Positions 36,774-44,985 of a stretch of 64,000 nucleotides of DNA are shown one piece after another; positions within the stretch are counted from its first letter, which is position 1, and every line of letters begins with the position of its first letter. The DNA comes from UBA7672 sp040398425 (GTDB lineage: Bacteria > Pseudomonadota > Alphaproteobacteria > Caulobacterales > Hyphomonadaceae). The notes beneath the pieces are model-generated. The model ran no database searches. It was not told the DNA's origin and worked only from the letters and a program-made list of their open reading frames with translations. The position numbers and the translations under genes were made by a program. The stretch is taken from positions 1 through 64,000 of the forward strand of contig JBBATZ010000007.1 of the NCBI GenBank assembly GCA_040398425.1, written 5' to 3'.

Positions 36774-37018
36774 GGGTAGTCCTCCCGGGGATATCTGTAT
36801 TGGCGCGGTCCAGCGGCCGGCCGTTCGTTGTGGGAGACCATCCACCGACGCGGCTCTCACTTCAAGTCGGTGTCGTAGAGCGATGCGACATTCAGGATGA
36901 ATTGATTGGCTGGCGATGCGTCAAGACAGGCCGATCCGCCTTGGCGGTACACGCGGCGAGAGGCTAGGGTGGCGCGGCGTGCGCGGCCTTGAAGAGCCGT
37001 CACGTGGGAGGCTGCCGG

Positions 37019-38089
37019 ATGAAGTTTGCTGTTGGCATACTCGGTCTCGCGATTGGGCTGGCGGGATGTGCATCCCCAGCGCCCGGCGCGGCGCAGGCCG
37101 AATGGTCGTGCCCGGATGGCTTTACGCCGCATGAGGGCCTCAACACAGGCTTTCCGTCCGACGGACTGCAGCGCGCCTTCGTGATTGTCCCTGCTAAAGG
37201 CGCGGCAGGCGCAGCGCCCGTGTGGGTTCCGCTGACGGGCACGGTCGAATCGACCAACGCGAATCTGAATGTCGCCCGCTCAGGCGCCAATGCCCTGATG
37301 GCCGAGAAGGGCTTTACGGTGATTGCGCCTGTGCGGCAGTGCGCCGGGCAGGATCCGAATGTGGGGCGTGGCGCCTGCGATGGCGTCGGGTCGAACGGCT
37401 GGAACTGGAAGCCGTGGAATGATGGTCGCGCGCAAGGCGCGGAAGGCGACAAATGGAAGAATGACGCCGGCCCGGATGTGCGCTTCTTCGAGGCGATGGT
37501 GCGCTGTGCGGGCACGAAATTCGCACTCGACCGCAGCCGCCTTTTTATTGGCGGCATATCGGCCGGCGGCACGGTGACCAATCGAGCGCTGACGTTCAAT
37601 TCTGATTTCTGGGCCGGCGGAATGCCGATCTCCGGCGAGTGGTATGTCTCGAACGATGATGGATCGTCCCTCACGTTCAACGAGGCGCGGCAGGCTGTCA
37701 TCAGCAATCCGTCGAAAATCTACCAGGGCCGCGTTGGCCCCTACCCGCTGCATACGAGGCTGAGCCCGCTGGTGGTCATCACGGTGTGGGGCGGCGAGAA
37801 GGATCTGTGGGACTGCGGGCCGCCGCTCGGGTTGTGTGCGGACTATCGCCCATCGACGCAGGCAGGCGCGAGCTATTTCTCCGCGAAGCCGAATGTCGTG
37901 CATATCGCTTGCAGCGCGACGCATGGCCATATGTGGCCGCAGGTGAATACGCAGGCGTTCAACCTGTGGGCGCTGAAGACGATGGCGTCACATCCGAAAG
38001 GGTCTGATCCGAAGTCATTCAAAGTGACGCCCCCGCCGGAAGGATATTCCTGCAAGCTTGGGACATTCGAGGATCACTACCCGCAATGA
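37019..38089 (+). CDS. Exported alpha/beta hydrolase (PHB-depolymerase-like esterase), lipoprotein
   Basis: 356 residues. The lipoprotein signal ends in GLAGC. The alpha/beta-hydrolase core has the nucleophile elbow GGISAGG near residue 180, a likely acid in WGGEKDLWD and histidine in CSATHGHMW. Several paired cysteines (CPDGF, QCAGQ, ACDG, RCAG, DCG, LCADY, ACSA, SCKL) suggest disulfides outside the cytoplasm. It is likely an esterase acting on extracellular substrates. Its stop overlaps the next start (ATGA), so it is coupled to the halohydrin-dehalogenase-like gene, which may indicate a shared substrate route. Confidence 0.7.
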   Translation: MKFAVGILGLAIGLAGCASPAPGAAQAEWSCPDGFTPHEGLNTGFPSDGLQRAFVIVPAKGAAGAAPVWVPLTGTVESTNANLNVARSGANALMAEKGFTVIAPVRQCAGQDPNVGRGACDGVGSNGWNWKPWNDGRAQGAEGDKWKNDAGPDVRFFEAMVRCAGTKFALDRSRLFIGGISAGGTVTNRALTFNSDFWAGGMPISGEWYVSNDDGSSLTFNEARQAVISNPSKIYQGRVGPYPLHTRLSPLVVITVWGGEKDLWDCGPPLGLCADYRPSTQAGASYFSAKPNVVHIACSATHGHMWPQVNTQAFNLWALKTMASHPKGSDPKSFKVTPPPEGYSCKLGTFEDHYPQ

Positions 38090-38799
38090 GCATAACGAAG
38101 AACGTCCTCGTGACCGAACTCACCGGATTTGCCAATCCGGTGATTGCGCGACGGCTGAAGGACAAGGGCGCGCGCGTGATCGGATGCGATCCTGCCATCA
38201 CGGCAGATGGAGAGGCTGAAGGCGTTGAGACGGTGGCGTGGGGCGCGCCCGCCGACGTCACAGAGCGCGCGCTGGAGCGGTTTGGCGGGCGGCTGGATGC
38301 GATCGTCATTTCGTCCGCCATGCCAGCGCCGCGTATCAAGGTGGAAGACCTGACGGTTGAGGTGCTGGCGCCTTATTTCATAAGGCTCGCCGCGGAGTCG
38401 CTGGCGTTTGCGGGCGCCGCTGTGAAGGCGATGCGGCCGAACAAGGCGGGGCGGATCGTGTTCGGATCCTCGTCCGGTCCGATCGGCGGGATACCGGGTT
38501 TTGCGGCCTATGCGTCGGCGCGGGCAGCGATCAACGGCGTGGTGCGGACGCTGGCGCTGGAAGTGGCAAGCGATGGCATTTCGGTGAACGCGGTCGCCGC
38601 CAATTTCATCCAGACCGAGACGTATTATCCGAAGGCGTTGCTCGCCGATCCCGTGAAGGGGCCCAAGCTGCTGGCGCGTGTGCCGATGGGACGACTCGGC
38701 GAGGCCGAAGAAGTCGCGGCGCTTACAGAAATGTTGGCGCTGGGCGACAGCGGTTTCGTGTCGGGGCAGGTGATCCCGATTTCAGGCGCGTGGTGTTAG
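38086..38799 (+). CDS. Probable halohydrin dehalogenase (SDR-derived)
   Basis: 237 residues of the short-chain dehydrogenase fold but without the Rossmann glycine motif. The N-terminal strand reads VT-x4-F (T10, F15), close to the T-x4-F-x-G anion-site motif of halohydrin dehalogenases, with N17 where G is usual. The active site is S129, Y142 (12 residues between) and R146, that is Y-x3-R where dehydrogenases have Y-x3-K. NFIQTETYYP and VPMGRLG also follow the HheA/HheC pattern. Such enzymes close vicinal haloalcohols to epoxides and open epoxides with anions, without NAD(P). Coupled to an upstream esterase gene. Alternative: an inactive SDR homologue. Confidence 0.65.
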   Translation: MSITKNVLVTELTGFANPVIARRLKDKGARVIGCDPAITADGEAEGVETVAWGAPADVTERALERFGGRLDAIVISSAMPAPRIKVEDLTVEVLAPYFIRLAAESLAFAGAAVKAMRPNKAGRIVFGSSSGPIGGIPGFAAYASARAAINGVVRTLALEVASDGISVNAVAANFIQTETYYPKALLADPVKGPKLLARVPMGRLGEAEEVAALTEMLALGDSGFVSGQVIPISGAWC

Positions 38800-38823
38800 G
38801 CGCTCGGTGTCAGGCGCTGGGCG

Positions 38824-39432
38824 CTATTGCGCGAGGCGTTCGGCGTAGAAGCCGATGATGCGGCCGGCGGCAGCTTCGCGTTGGTCCATCGTGTCGCCGA
38901 ACGCTTCGCCGAGCTTGCCTTCAAGCATCAGTGTGGCGAGGCCATGCGCCATCGACCAGCAGGCGATCACGGGCGCCATGTCCGGGTTGGACTTGTCATC
39001 GGTAATGGTGACGCCGAGCGTGATTGCGACGAGCTGGAAGCAGCGGTCGGCTTTCAACTTGGCTTCAGGGTAACGCATGAGATCGACCATCTCGCACCTG
39101 AACATCAGGCGGAAGACCTCCGGGTTGTTGAGCGCGAAGCGGATGTAGGCCTCGCCCATCGCGCGGTTCTTGTCGCCGACCTTGTTGCGGGCAAGGCCGA
39201 TGGCGCTGACCATGTAGTCATACAGGCGGTCGAAGCCGTCGCCTGCGAGTTCGGCCAAGATGGCTTCGCGGTCGGTGAAGTAGTGATACGGGGCCTGGTG
39301 ACTGACGCCGGCGCGGCGGGCGACTTCGCGCATGGAGAGGGAGCCGAGTCCCCCTTCGTTCATAAGGGCGATGCTGGCCTCAAGAATGCTCGTACGGACG
39401 TCGTCTCGAGAAATCGTCTTGATAACGGCCAT
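38824..39432 (-). CDS. TetR/AcrR-family transcriptional regulator
   Basis: 202 residues. The N-terminal helix-turn-helix (about 11-57) reads RTSILEASIALMNEGG, then LSMREVARRAGVSHQAPYHYFTDREAILAEL, the classical TetR operator-binding unit. The C-terminal ligand domain is of the WHG type. It is divergent from the RND efflux operon across an 80-bp space that holds two palindromic boxes, so it very probably represses both itself and the pump. Confidence 0.9.
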   Translation of the reverse strand: MAVIKTISRDDVRTSILEASIALMNEGGLGSLSMREVARRAGVSHQAPYHYFTDREAILAELAGDGFDRLYDYMVSAIGLARNKVGDKNRAMGEAYIRFALNNPEVFRLMFRCEMVDLMRYPEAKLKADRCFQLVAITLGVTITDDKSNPDMAPVIACWSMAHGLATLMLEGKLGEAFGDTMDQREAAAGRIIGFYAERLAQ

Positions 39433-39449
39433 ATGTTCCTGCGCATTTC

Positions 39450-39484
39450 TTGACAGTGTCTATTTTTTCGTTGACACTGTCAAC
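39450..39484. promoter_or_regulatory. Double TetR-type operator with embedded TTGACA boxes
   Basis: GTTGACA-C-TGTCAAC (39470-39484) is a perfect 7-bp inverted repeat. A second copy, TTGACA-G-TGTC (39450-39460), is partial. Their centres are 21 bp apart, two helical turns. Both contain TTGACA, a sigma70 -35-like hexamer, so repressor binding would occlude the divergent promoters of the regulator and the pump. Confidence 0.65.
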
Positions 39485-39512
39485 ATAATGATACTTATCA
39501 ATTAGGTGACAC

Positions 39513-40550
39513 ATGGGGCCTGTCCTGTCAGCGTCCAGAAAACTGTGCATTCCAGCAATCTGTGCATTTTTTGTCGCAGCGTGCCAGGGCGAGGCGGCGG
39601 AAACCTCAAAGGTAGCGCAGCCTCCAGCGCCGGCAATTGCCGTTGAAGTTCTCGGTATTTCGGCCGCAGGAGCGGCGGGTGAAGTCCGGGCCAGCGGGCT
39701 GGTCGCCTACAAGCGCGAGACGGCGCTGTCGTTTGGATCGGCCGGCGAAATCGAGACGCTGAAAGCCGATGTCGGCGATCAGGTGTTTGCGGGCCAGTTG
39801 CTGGCGACGCTTCGGCGGACGGCGGCGGGCGCTGATGAGGCGGAGGCGGCGCTCGCGCGCAAGACCGCCGAACAGAATTTTGATCGTATCGCCAAACTGA
39901 ATGCGGCGGGCGCGGCTTCGCAGCAGGAACTCGACAATGCGCGACTGGCGCTGGAGCGCTCGCGGGAGCGGGTGTCAATCGTGGCGCCGGCGTCCGGGTT
40001 GATCCTGCGGCGGGATGCCGAGCCGGGCCAGATCGTGGCGCCGGGCCAGAGCGTGCTGTCGCTGGGCGAGGCGCGGACGGGCATTATCGTGGAAGCGTCG
40101 ATGACGGCCTCGGAAGTCGCCGCGCTGAAGACAGGCGCCTCTGCTGTGGTGAACCTGCGTGGGCGCGCGCCGCTGACTGGCAAGGTTCAGCGGATTGCGG
40201 CGAAGGGCTCGCAGTCGGGCGTGTTCACCGTCGAAGTGCAGGTCGACAAGCCGGAAGGTCTGCGCTCGGGCGAAGTGGCGGAAGTCATCATCGCCAGCGC
40301 TGCCGGCCCAACTTCGGGCGCAGCCGAGTACACAATCCCCGCCATGTCGCTGATCGACGCGCGCGCCGACCAGGGCGTGGTGTTCGTGGTCGACGCCGAA
40401 GGCAAGGCGCGTCGCCGTGCTGTGGAGACCGGTGGGGTCAGCGACAGGGGCGTCACGGTCCTCAGGGGGCTCAGCGCCGGCGACAGTGTCATCACGCGCG
40501 GCGCCTCGATGGTGCGCGACGGCGACGCCGTCAGCGTCGCCAGGCAATAG
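39513..40550 (+). CDS. RND efflux periplasmic adaptor (membrane fusion protein), lipoprotein
   Basis: 345 residues. Lipoprotein signal (FFVAAC near residue 24), then the half-lipoyl motif GEIETLKADVGDQVFAGQLLATL. A short helical hairpin (about 105-150, EAALARKTAEQNFDRIAKL and ELDNARLALERSRERV) is followed by the second half-lipoyl APASGLILRRDAEPGQIVAPGQ, the beta-barrel domain and a membrane-proximal domain ending GDSVITRGASMVRDGD. It bridges the RND pump to an outer-membrane channel. It is 18 bp before the pump gene and under the TetR double operator. No TolC-type gene is adjacent. Confidence 0.9.
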   Translation: MGPVLSASRKLCIPAICAFFVAACQGEAAETSKVAQPPAPAIAVEVLGISAAGAAGEVRASGLVAYKRETALSFGSAGEIETLKADVGDQVFAGQLLATLRRTAAGADEAEAALARKTAEQNFDRIAKLNAAGAASQQELDNARLALERSRERVSIVAPASGLILRRDAEPGQIVAPGQSVLSLGEARTGIIVEASMTASEVAALKTGASAVVNLRGRAPLTGKVQRIAAKGSQSGVFTVEVQVDKPEGLRSGEVAEVIIASAAGPTSGAAEYTIPAMSLIDARADQGVVFVVDAEGKARRRAVETGGVSDRGVTVLRGLSAGDSVITRGASMVRDGDAVSVARQ

Positions 40551-40568
40551 CGCAAGGGGACCTGGAGG

Positions 40569-43500
40569 ATGCAGGCCTTTACGCGCTTCTTCGTCGACCG
40601 CTGGCAGTTCACGCTGGTGCTGTTCGTGATGCTTTTCGGGCTGGGCATCCAGTCCGTGATGTCGATCCCGAAATCGGAAGACCCGATCGTGTCCTTCCCG
40701 GGAGTGGGCGTGTTCGTCGTGCTGCCGGGGGCGGACGCCGAGCAGATGGAGCGCGTGATCGCGATTCCGATCGAGACGGCGCTGAACGGCCTCGAAGACG
40801 TCGATCAGATCCGCTCGACCAGCCAGGCGGGCCTTGCCTCGATCAGCGTGTCGTTCGTCTACGGCTCCGATCCCGAGAAGAAGTACGACGAGGTGGTGCG
40901 CGAGCTGAACGTGATCCGTTCGACCCTGCCAGATGGCATCACGCTGCTGCGCGCCAACCGACAGAACCCGGCGCAAACCAACATCGTGCAGATGGCGCTG
41001 GTGTCCGAGACTGCGCCTTACCGGCAAATGGAAGCCTACGCGCGCGAATTGCGCGACGCGATGGAACGCGCGGGCGGCGTCCAGCAGTCCGAAATCTGGG
41101 GCGTGCCGACCTCGGAGGTCCGGATCACGCCGGACCTCGACAAGATGGCCGCCTACAGGCTGCCTCTGACGGGACTGGCAGAAGCCGTGCAACGCGAAGG
41201 CGTCGACGTGCCGATCGGTTCGGTCGAGAGCAGCGGACGGCGCTTCAACGTCGAGGCTACGGGGGCATTCGACAGTCTCGAGGAAATCCGCAACGTCGTG
41301 CTGCGGAGCGACGCTGGCACGGCCATCACGCTGGGCGATGTCGCTCAGGTCGAATGGACCAATGACGAGCAGCAGGTCTTCACCCGCTACAATGGCAAGC
41401 GCTCGCTCTTTGTGACGGCCCGGGCGAAGCTTGGCGCCACCATTTTCGACGTGATGTCCAACCTGCAGCGGCAGGTCGACAAGTTCGAACCGCGCCTGCC
41501 GAAAGAAATTGTGCTGGAGCGCGGGTTCGACCAGTCCTTGATGGTCTCGCAGCGACTGTCGTCGCTTGGTCGCGACTTCATGATTGCCATTGCGCTGGTG
41601 CTGCTGACCCTGTTGCCGCTCGGCTTCCGGGCGTCGATCGTGGTCATGGTGTCGATCCCGGCCTCGTTCGCGATCGGCGTGATCGTGCTGGAGAAGCTGG
41701 GCTATTCGCTGAACCAGTTGTCCATTGCCGGCTTCGTGCTGGCGCTTGGCCTGCTGGTGGATGACTCGATCGTCGTCACCGAGAACATATCGCGGCACCT
41801 GCGCAATGGTCTGAGCCCGCGGGATGCTGCGATCTCCGGCGTCAACGAGATCAACATCGCCGTGCTGGGCTGTACGGCGACGTTGCTGCTGGCCTTCCTG
41901 CCGCTGCTGAACCTGCCGGAGGCGGCGGGCGATTTCACGCGGTCGCTGCCGATGGCTGTGGTTTGTACCATTGCGGCGTCATTGTTTGTGGCGTTGACCG
42001 TCATCCCGTTCCTCGCGAGCCGCATCCTGCCGCGCCATGGACATTCAAACGTCTTCCTCGATGTCGTCATGGGCGGCATCCATGCGGTCTATCGGCCGAT
42101 CCTGAAGGTCGCGCTCGGAGCGCCGCGCATGACGGTCGTTGTGGGCCTCGCCCTGTTCGCGGCGTCGCTGACGCTTGTGCCCAAGCTGGGCTTCAGCCTT
42201 TTCCCCGAAAATGACAGCCCGTACTTCATGGTCGAGGTTAAACTGCCTGAAGGCGTCTCCGTCGAGGAGACGGACAAGGCCGTGATGTATGTCGACAAGG
42301 TGCTGGCCGGGCACAAGGAAATCAGCTGGCGCTTCGCCAACTCCGGGCGCGGCAATCCGCAGGTCTATTACAACGAGACGCCGAGCGAGCAGGCGAGCAA
42401 TGTCGGCGGCGTCTATGCGCGCTTCGATCATTGGGAGTCAGCCGAGGGGAGCAAGGTTCTCGAGGAGTTGCGCGCCGATCTCGACAAGTATCCAGGGGTT
42501 CGGTTCAACGTGAAGCGATTCCTCAACGGTCCGCCGATCGAGGCGCCCATCGCTGTTCGCATCCAGGGCGCGGACATCGAGGTGCTGACCCAGATTGCAG
42601 CACAGTTCGAGCGCGAGATGGAAGCCGCTGAGGGCATCCGGAACGTGGTGAACCCGCTGGCCGAACGCCTGCTTGATCTCGATCTCAACATCAACACCGA
42701 GACCGCGGCGCTGCGCGGCGTTCCTGCGGGGACGCTGGATCAGACGTTGCGGATCGCCGTGGGTGGGGCGCGGGTTGCGTCCTATCGCGATCCGGTCGGA
42801 GATGCGTATCCCGTGGTCGTGCGCGCACCGCGTGGCGACCGGATGAGCATTGATGATCTGAAGCGGCTGTACATCTGGACGGGCGATGGCTCAGCCGCTC
42901 CGCTGTCGGAGTTTGCCGAGCCGCGAATCTCTTCAGGTCCGGCGCGTATTAGCCGTTTCCAGCGGGAGCGGACAGTGACGGTCACGGCCTATCTGAAGCC
43001 GGGCTATCTCGCCAACGTGGTGACTAAGAACGTGCAGGCGAAGCTGAAGGACATCAAGTTGCCGCCGGGCTATTCCAACAGTCTGGGCGGCGAGGCGGAA
43101 GCGCAGTCGCGCAGCTTTGGCGGCATGGGGCCTGCGATCCTGATCGCGATCTTCGGCGTCATGGCCGTGCTGCTGCTGGAGTTCGGCTCGTTTGCGACGG
43201 CCGGCGTGGTGGCGTTCGTGATTCCGTTCGGCATCATGGGCGGGCTGATCGCGCTCTACCTGGGCGGAGAGTCGCTGTCCTATACGTCGATCATCGGGTT
43301 CATTGCGCTCATCGGAATCGAGATCAAGAACTCGATCCTGCTGGTGGAGTTTGCCAACCAGGAACGCGACAGGGGAACGCCTTTGCGTGAGGCGATCGAG
43401 AAGGCGGGCGAGGTTCGCTTCCTGCCTGTGCTGCTGACTTCCCTTACGGCCATCGGCGGTCTGATGCCGCTGGTGTTCGAAAAGTCGCCGCTGTATTCGC

Positions 43501-43655
43501 CGCTGGCGATGGTGATCATCGGCGGCCTGATATCGTCGACGCTGATCGCGCGGATCGTGACGCCGCCGATGTACCTGCTGCTGGCGCCGAAGGATCGCAA
43601 GGCGAAGCCGGAGGACGATCCGGGTCCGGAGGCGGTTGCGGTTCCGGCAGAGTAG
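40569..43655 (+). CDS. RND-family efflux permease
   Basis: 1028 residues, the normal size for an AcrB-like pump with 12 membrane helices. TM1 (about 10-30) is followed by a porter domain. TM2-6 lie near residues 335-480, with the proton-relay acidic pair in LALGLLVDDSIVVTENI in TM4. A second porter half follows, and TM8-12 span about 850-1010. SIPKSEDP near the start and FEKSPLYSPLAMVIIGGL near the end are family hallmarks. It exports drugs or other small compounds by proton antiport. Specificity (drug or metabolite rather than metal) is inferred from the lack of HAE3/heavy-metal markers. Confidence 0.92.
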   Translation: MQAFTRFFVDRWQFTLVLFVMLFGLGIQSVMSIPKSEDPIVSFPGVGVFVVLPGADAEQMERVIAIPIETALNGLEDVDQIRSTSQAGLASISVSFVYGSDPEKKYDEVVRELNVIRSTLPDGITLLRANRQNPAQTNIVQMALVSETAPYRQMEAYARELRDAMERAGGVQQSEIWGVPTSEVRITPDLDKMAAYRLPLTGLAEAVQREGVDVPIGSVESSGRRFNVEATGAFDSLEEIRNVVLRSDAGTAITLGDVAQVEWTNDEQQVFTRYNGKRSLFVTARAKLGATIFDVMSNLQRQVDKFEPRLPKEIVLERGFDQSLMVSQRLSSLGRDFMIAIALVLLTLLPLGFRASIVVMVSIPASFAIGVIVLEKLGYSLNQLSIAGFVLALGLLVDDSIVVTENISRHLRNGLSPRDAAISGVNEINIAVLGCTATLLLAFLPLLNLPEAAGDFTRSLPMAVVCTIAASLFVALTVIPFLASRILPRHGHSNVFLDVVMGGIHAVYRPILKVALGAPRMTVVVGLALFAASLTLVPKLGFSLFPENDSPYFMVEVKLPEGVSVEETDKAVMYVDKVLAGHKEISWRFANSGRGNPQVYYNETPSEQASNVGGVYARFDHWESAEGSKVLEELRADLDKYPGVRFNVKRFLNGPPIEAPIAVRIQGADIEVLTQIAAQFEREMEAAEGIRNVVNPLAERLLDLDLNINTETAALRGVPAGTLDQTLRIAVGGARVASYRDPVGDAYPVVVRAPRGDRMSIDDLKRLYIWTGDGSAAPLSEFAEPRISSGPARISRFQRERTVTVTAYLKPGYLANVVTKNVQAKLKDIKLPPGYSNSLGGEAEAQSRSFGGMGPAILIAIFGVMAVLLLEFGSFATAGVVAFVIPFGIMGGLIALYLGGESLSYTSIIGFIALIGIEIKNSILLVEFANQERDRGTPLREAIEKAGEVRFLPVLLTSLTAIGGLMPLVFEKSPLYSPLAMVIIGGLISSTLIARIVTPPMYLLLAPKDRKAKPEDDPGPEAVAVPAE

Positions 43656-43691
43656 GTCAAAACTCCCGGCAGGAAACGCCGGAGAGCACAC

Positions 43692-44975
43692 GTGGACTTC
43701 AACCTGCCCAAGGGGCTCGTCGATTATCTCGACGAGCTCGACCGCTTCATCGAAGCCGATATCAAGCCGCTGGAGAATGCGGACGACAATATCCGCTTCT
43801 TCGATCATCGCCGCGAACATGCGCGCACCGACTGGGACAAGGGTGGACTGCCGCGTCACGAGTGGGAGCAGCTGCTGCGCGAGGCGCGGCGGCGGGCAGA
43901 CAAGGCGGGACATTTCCGCTTTGCGCTGGCCAGGGAACTGGGCGGATCGGCGCGCGATGTCGGGTGCGGTCCGAATCTGGCTATGGCGGTTATCCGCGAA
44001 CACTTTGCCGCGAAGGGACTCGGGCTGCACAACGACCTGCAGAACGAGCACTCGATCGTCGGCAACAGCATCGGCGCGCTGCTGATGTGGAATTACGGCA
44101 CGGACGCGCAGAAGGCTGAGTGGATGGATGATCTCGCCGCCGGCAAGCGCGGCTTTGCTTTCGGCATCACCGAGCCCAAGCATGGCTCCGACGCGACCCA
44201 CATGGAGACGGTCGCCGTGCGCGATGGCGATGAGTGGGTCATCGACGGTGAGAAAACGTGGAACACAGGCGTGCACGTCGCCAGCCACGACATGATCATG
44301 GCGCGCACGTCGGGCAAGGCTGGCGACGGGCACGGCATCACGGCGTTCCTCGTGCCGGTCAAATCACCTGGCTTCACGATCGAGGAATATCTCTGGACGT
44401 TCAACATGCCGTCGGACCATGCGCACGTTACGCTGAAGGGTGTTCGCGTGCCTCACACAGCTATCTTCGGCGGCGAAGGGCGCGGGCTGCAGGTGGTGCA
44501 GCATTTCTTCAACGAGAACCGGATCCGGCAGGCGGCGTCGAGTCTTGGGGCTGCGCAGTACTGCATCAATGAGGCGGTGGCGTATGCGAATGTGCGTGCG
44601 CCGTTCGGCAAGAAGCTGTCCAGCAACCAGGCGATCCAGTTCCCGCTGGTCGAGCTGCAGACGCAATGTGAAATGCTGCGGGCGCTGATCCACAAGACGG
44701 CGTGGATCATGGATACGGCCGGGAATTTCGCGGCGAGCGACAAGGTGTCGATGTGCAACTACTGGGCTAACCGTCTTTGCTGTGAAGCGGCTGATCGCGC
44801 GATGCAGGTGCATGGCGGGCTCGGCTATTCGCGCCACAAGCCGTTCGAGCACATCTATCGTCACCATCGCCGCTATCGGATCACCGAGGGCACCGAGGAA
44901 ATCCAGATCCGCCGCGTCGCCGGCTACATGTTCGGCTTCATGGACCAGCGCGCGCCAAAAGGCGTCGTAGAGTGA
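43692..44975 (+). CDS. Acyl-CoA dehydrogenase family protein
   Basis: 427 residues of the flavin acyl-CoA dehydrogenase fold. The helical N-domain has a long charged helix. The middle beta domain has FGITEPKHGSDATHMET (FAD/substrate loop) and VIDGEKTWNTGV. The C-domain has RIRQAASSLGAAQ, RAPFGKKLSSNQ, QVHGGLGYS and RITEGTEEIQIRRVAG, with the probable catalytic Glu in the last. It is longer than fatty-acyl types and resembles uncharacterised long ACADs in lipid/steroid degradation gene sets. The start is GTG. It is followed 10 bp later by the APH-like kinase gene, a common pairing. Confidence 0.85.
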   Translation: MDFNLPKGLVDYLDELDRFIEADIKPLENADDNIRFFDHRREHARTDWDKGGLPRHEWEQLLREARRRADKAGHFRFALARELGGSARDVGCGPNLAMAVIREHFAAKGLGLHNDLQNEHSIVGNSIGALLMWNYGTDAQKAEWMDDLAAGKRGFAFGITEPKHGSDATHMETVAVRDGDEWVIDGEKTWNTGVHVASHDMIMARTSGKAGDGHGITAFLVPVKSPGFTIEEYLWTFNMPSDHAHVTLKGVRVPHTAIFGGEGRGLQVVQHFFNENRIRQAASSLGAAQYCINEAVAYANVRAPFGKKLSSNQAIQFPLVELQTQCEMLRALIHKTAWIMDTAGNFAASDKVSMCNYWANRLCCEAADRAMQVHGGLGYSRHKPFEHIYRHHRRYRITEGTEEIQIRRVAGYMFGFMDQRAPKGVVE

Positions 44976-44985
44976 GTGTCGCCGC

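Noticed and set aside
39975..41798. A 607-codon minus-strand frame opposite the RND genes
   Set aside because: Antisense of conserved adaptor and pump sequence, with no motif of its own.
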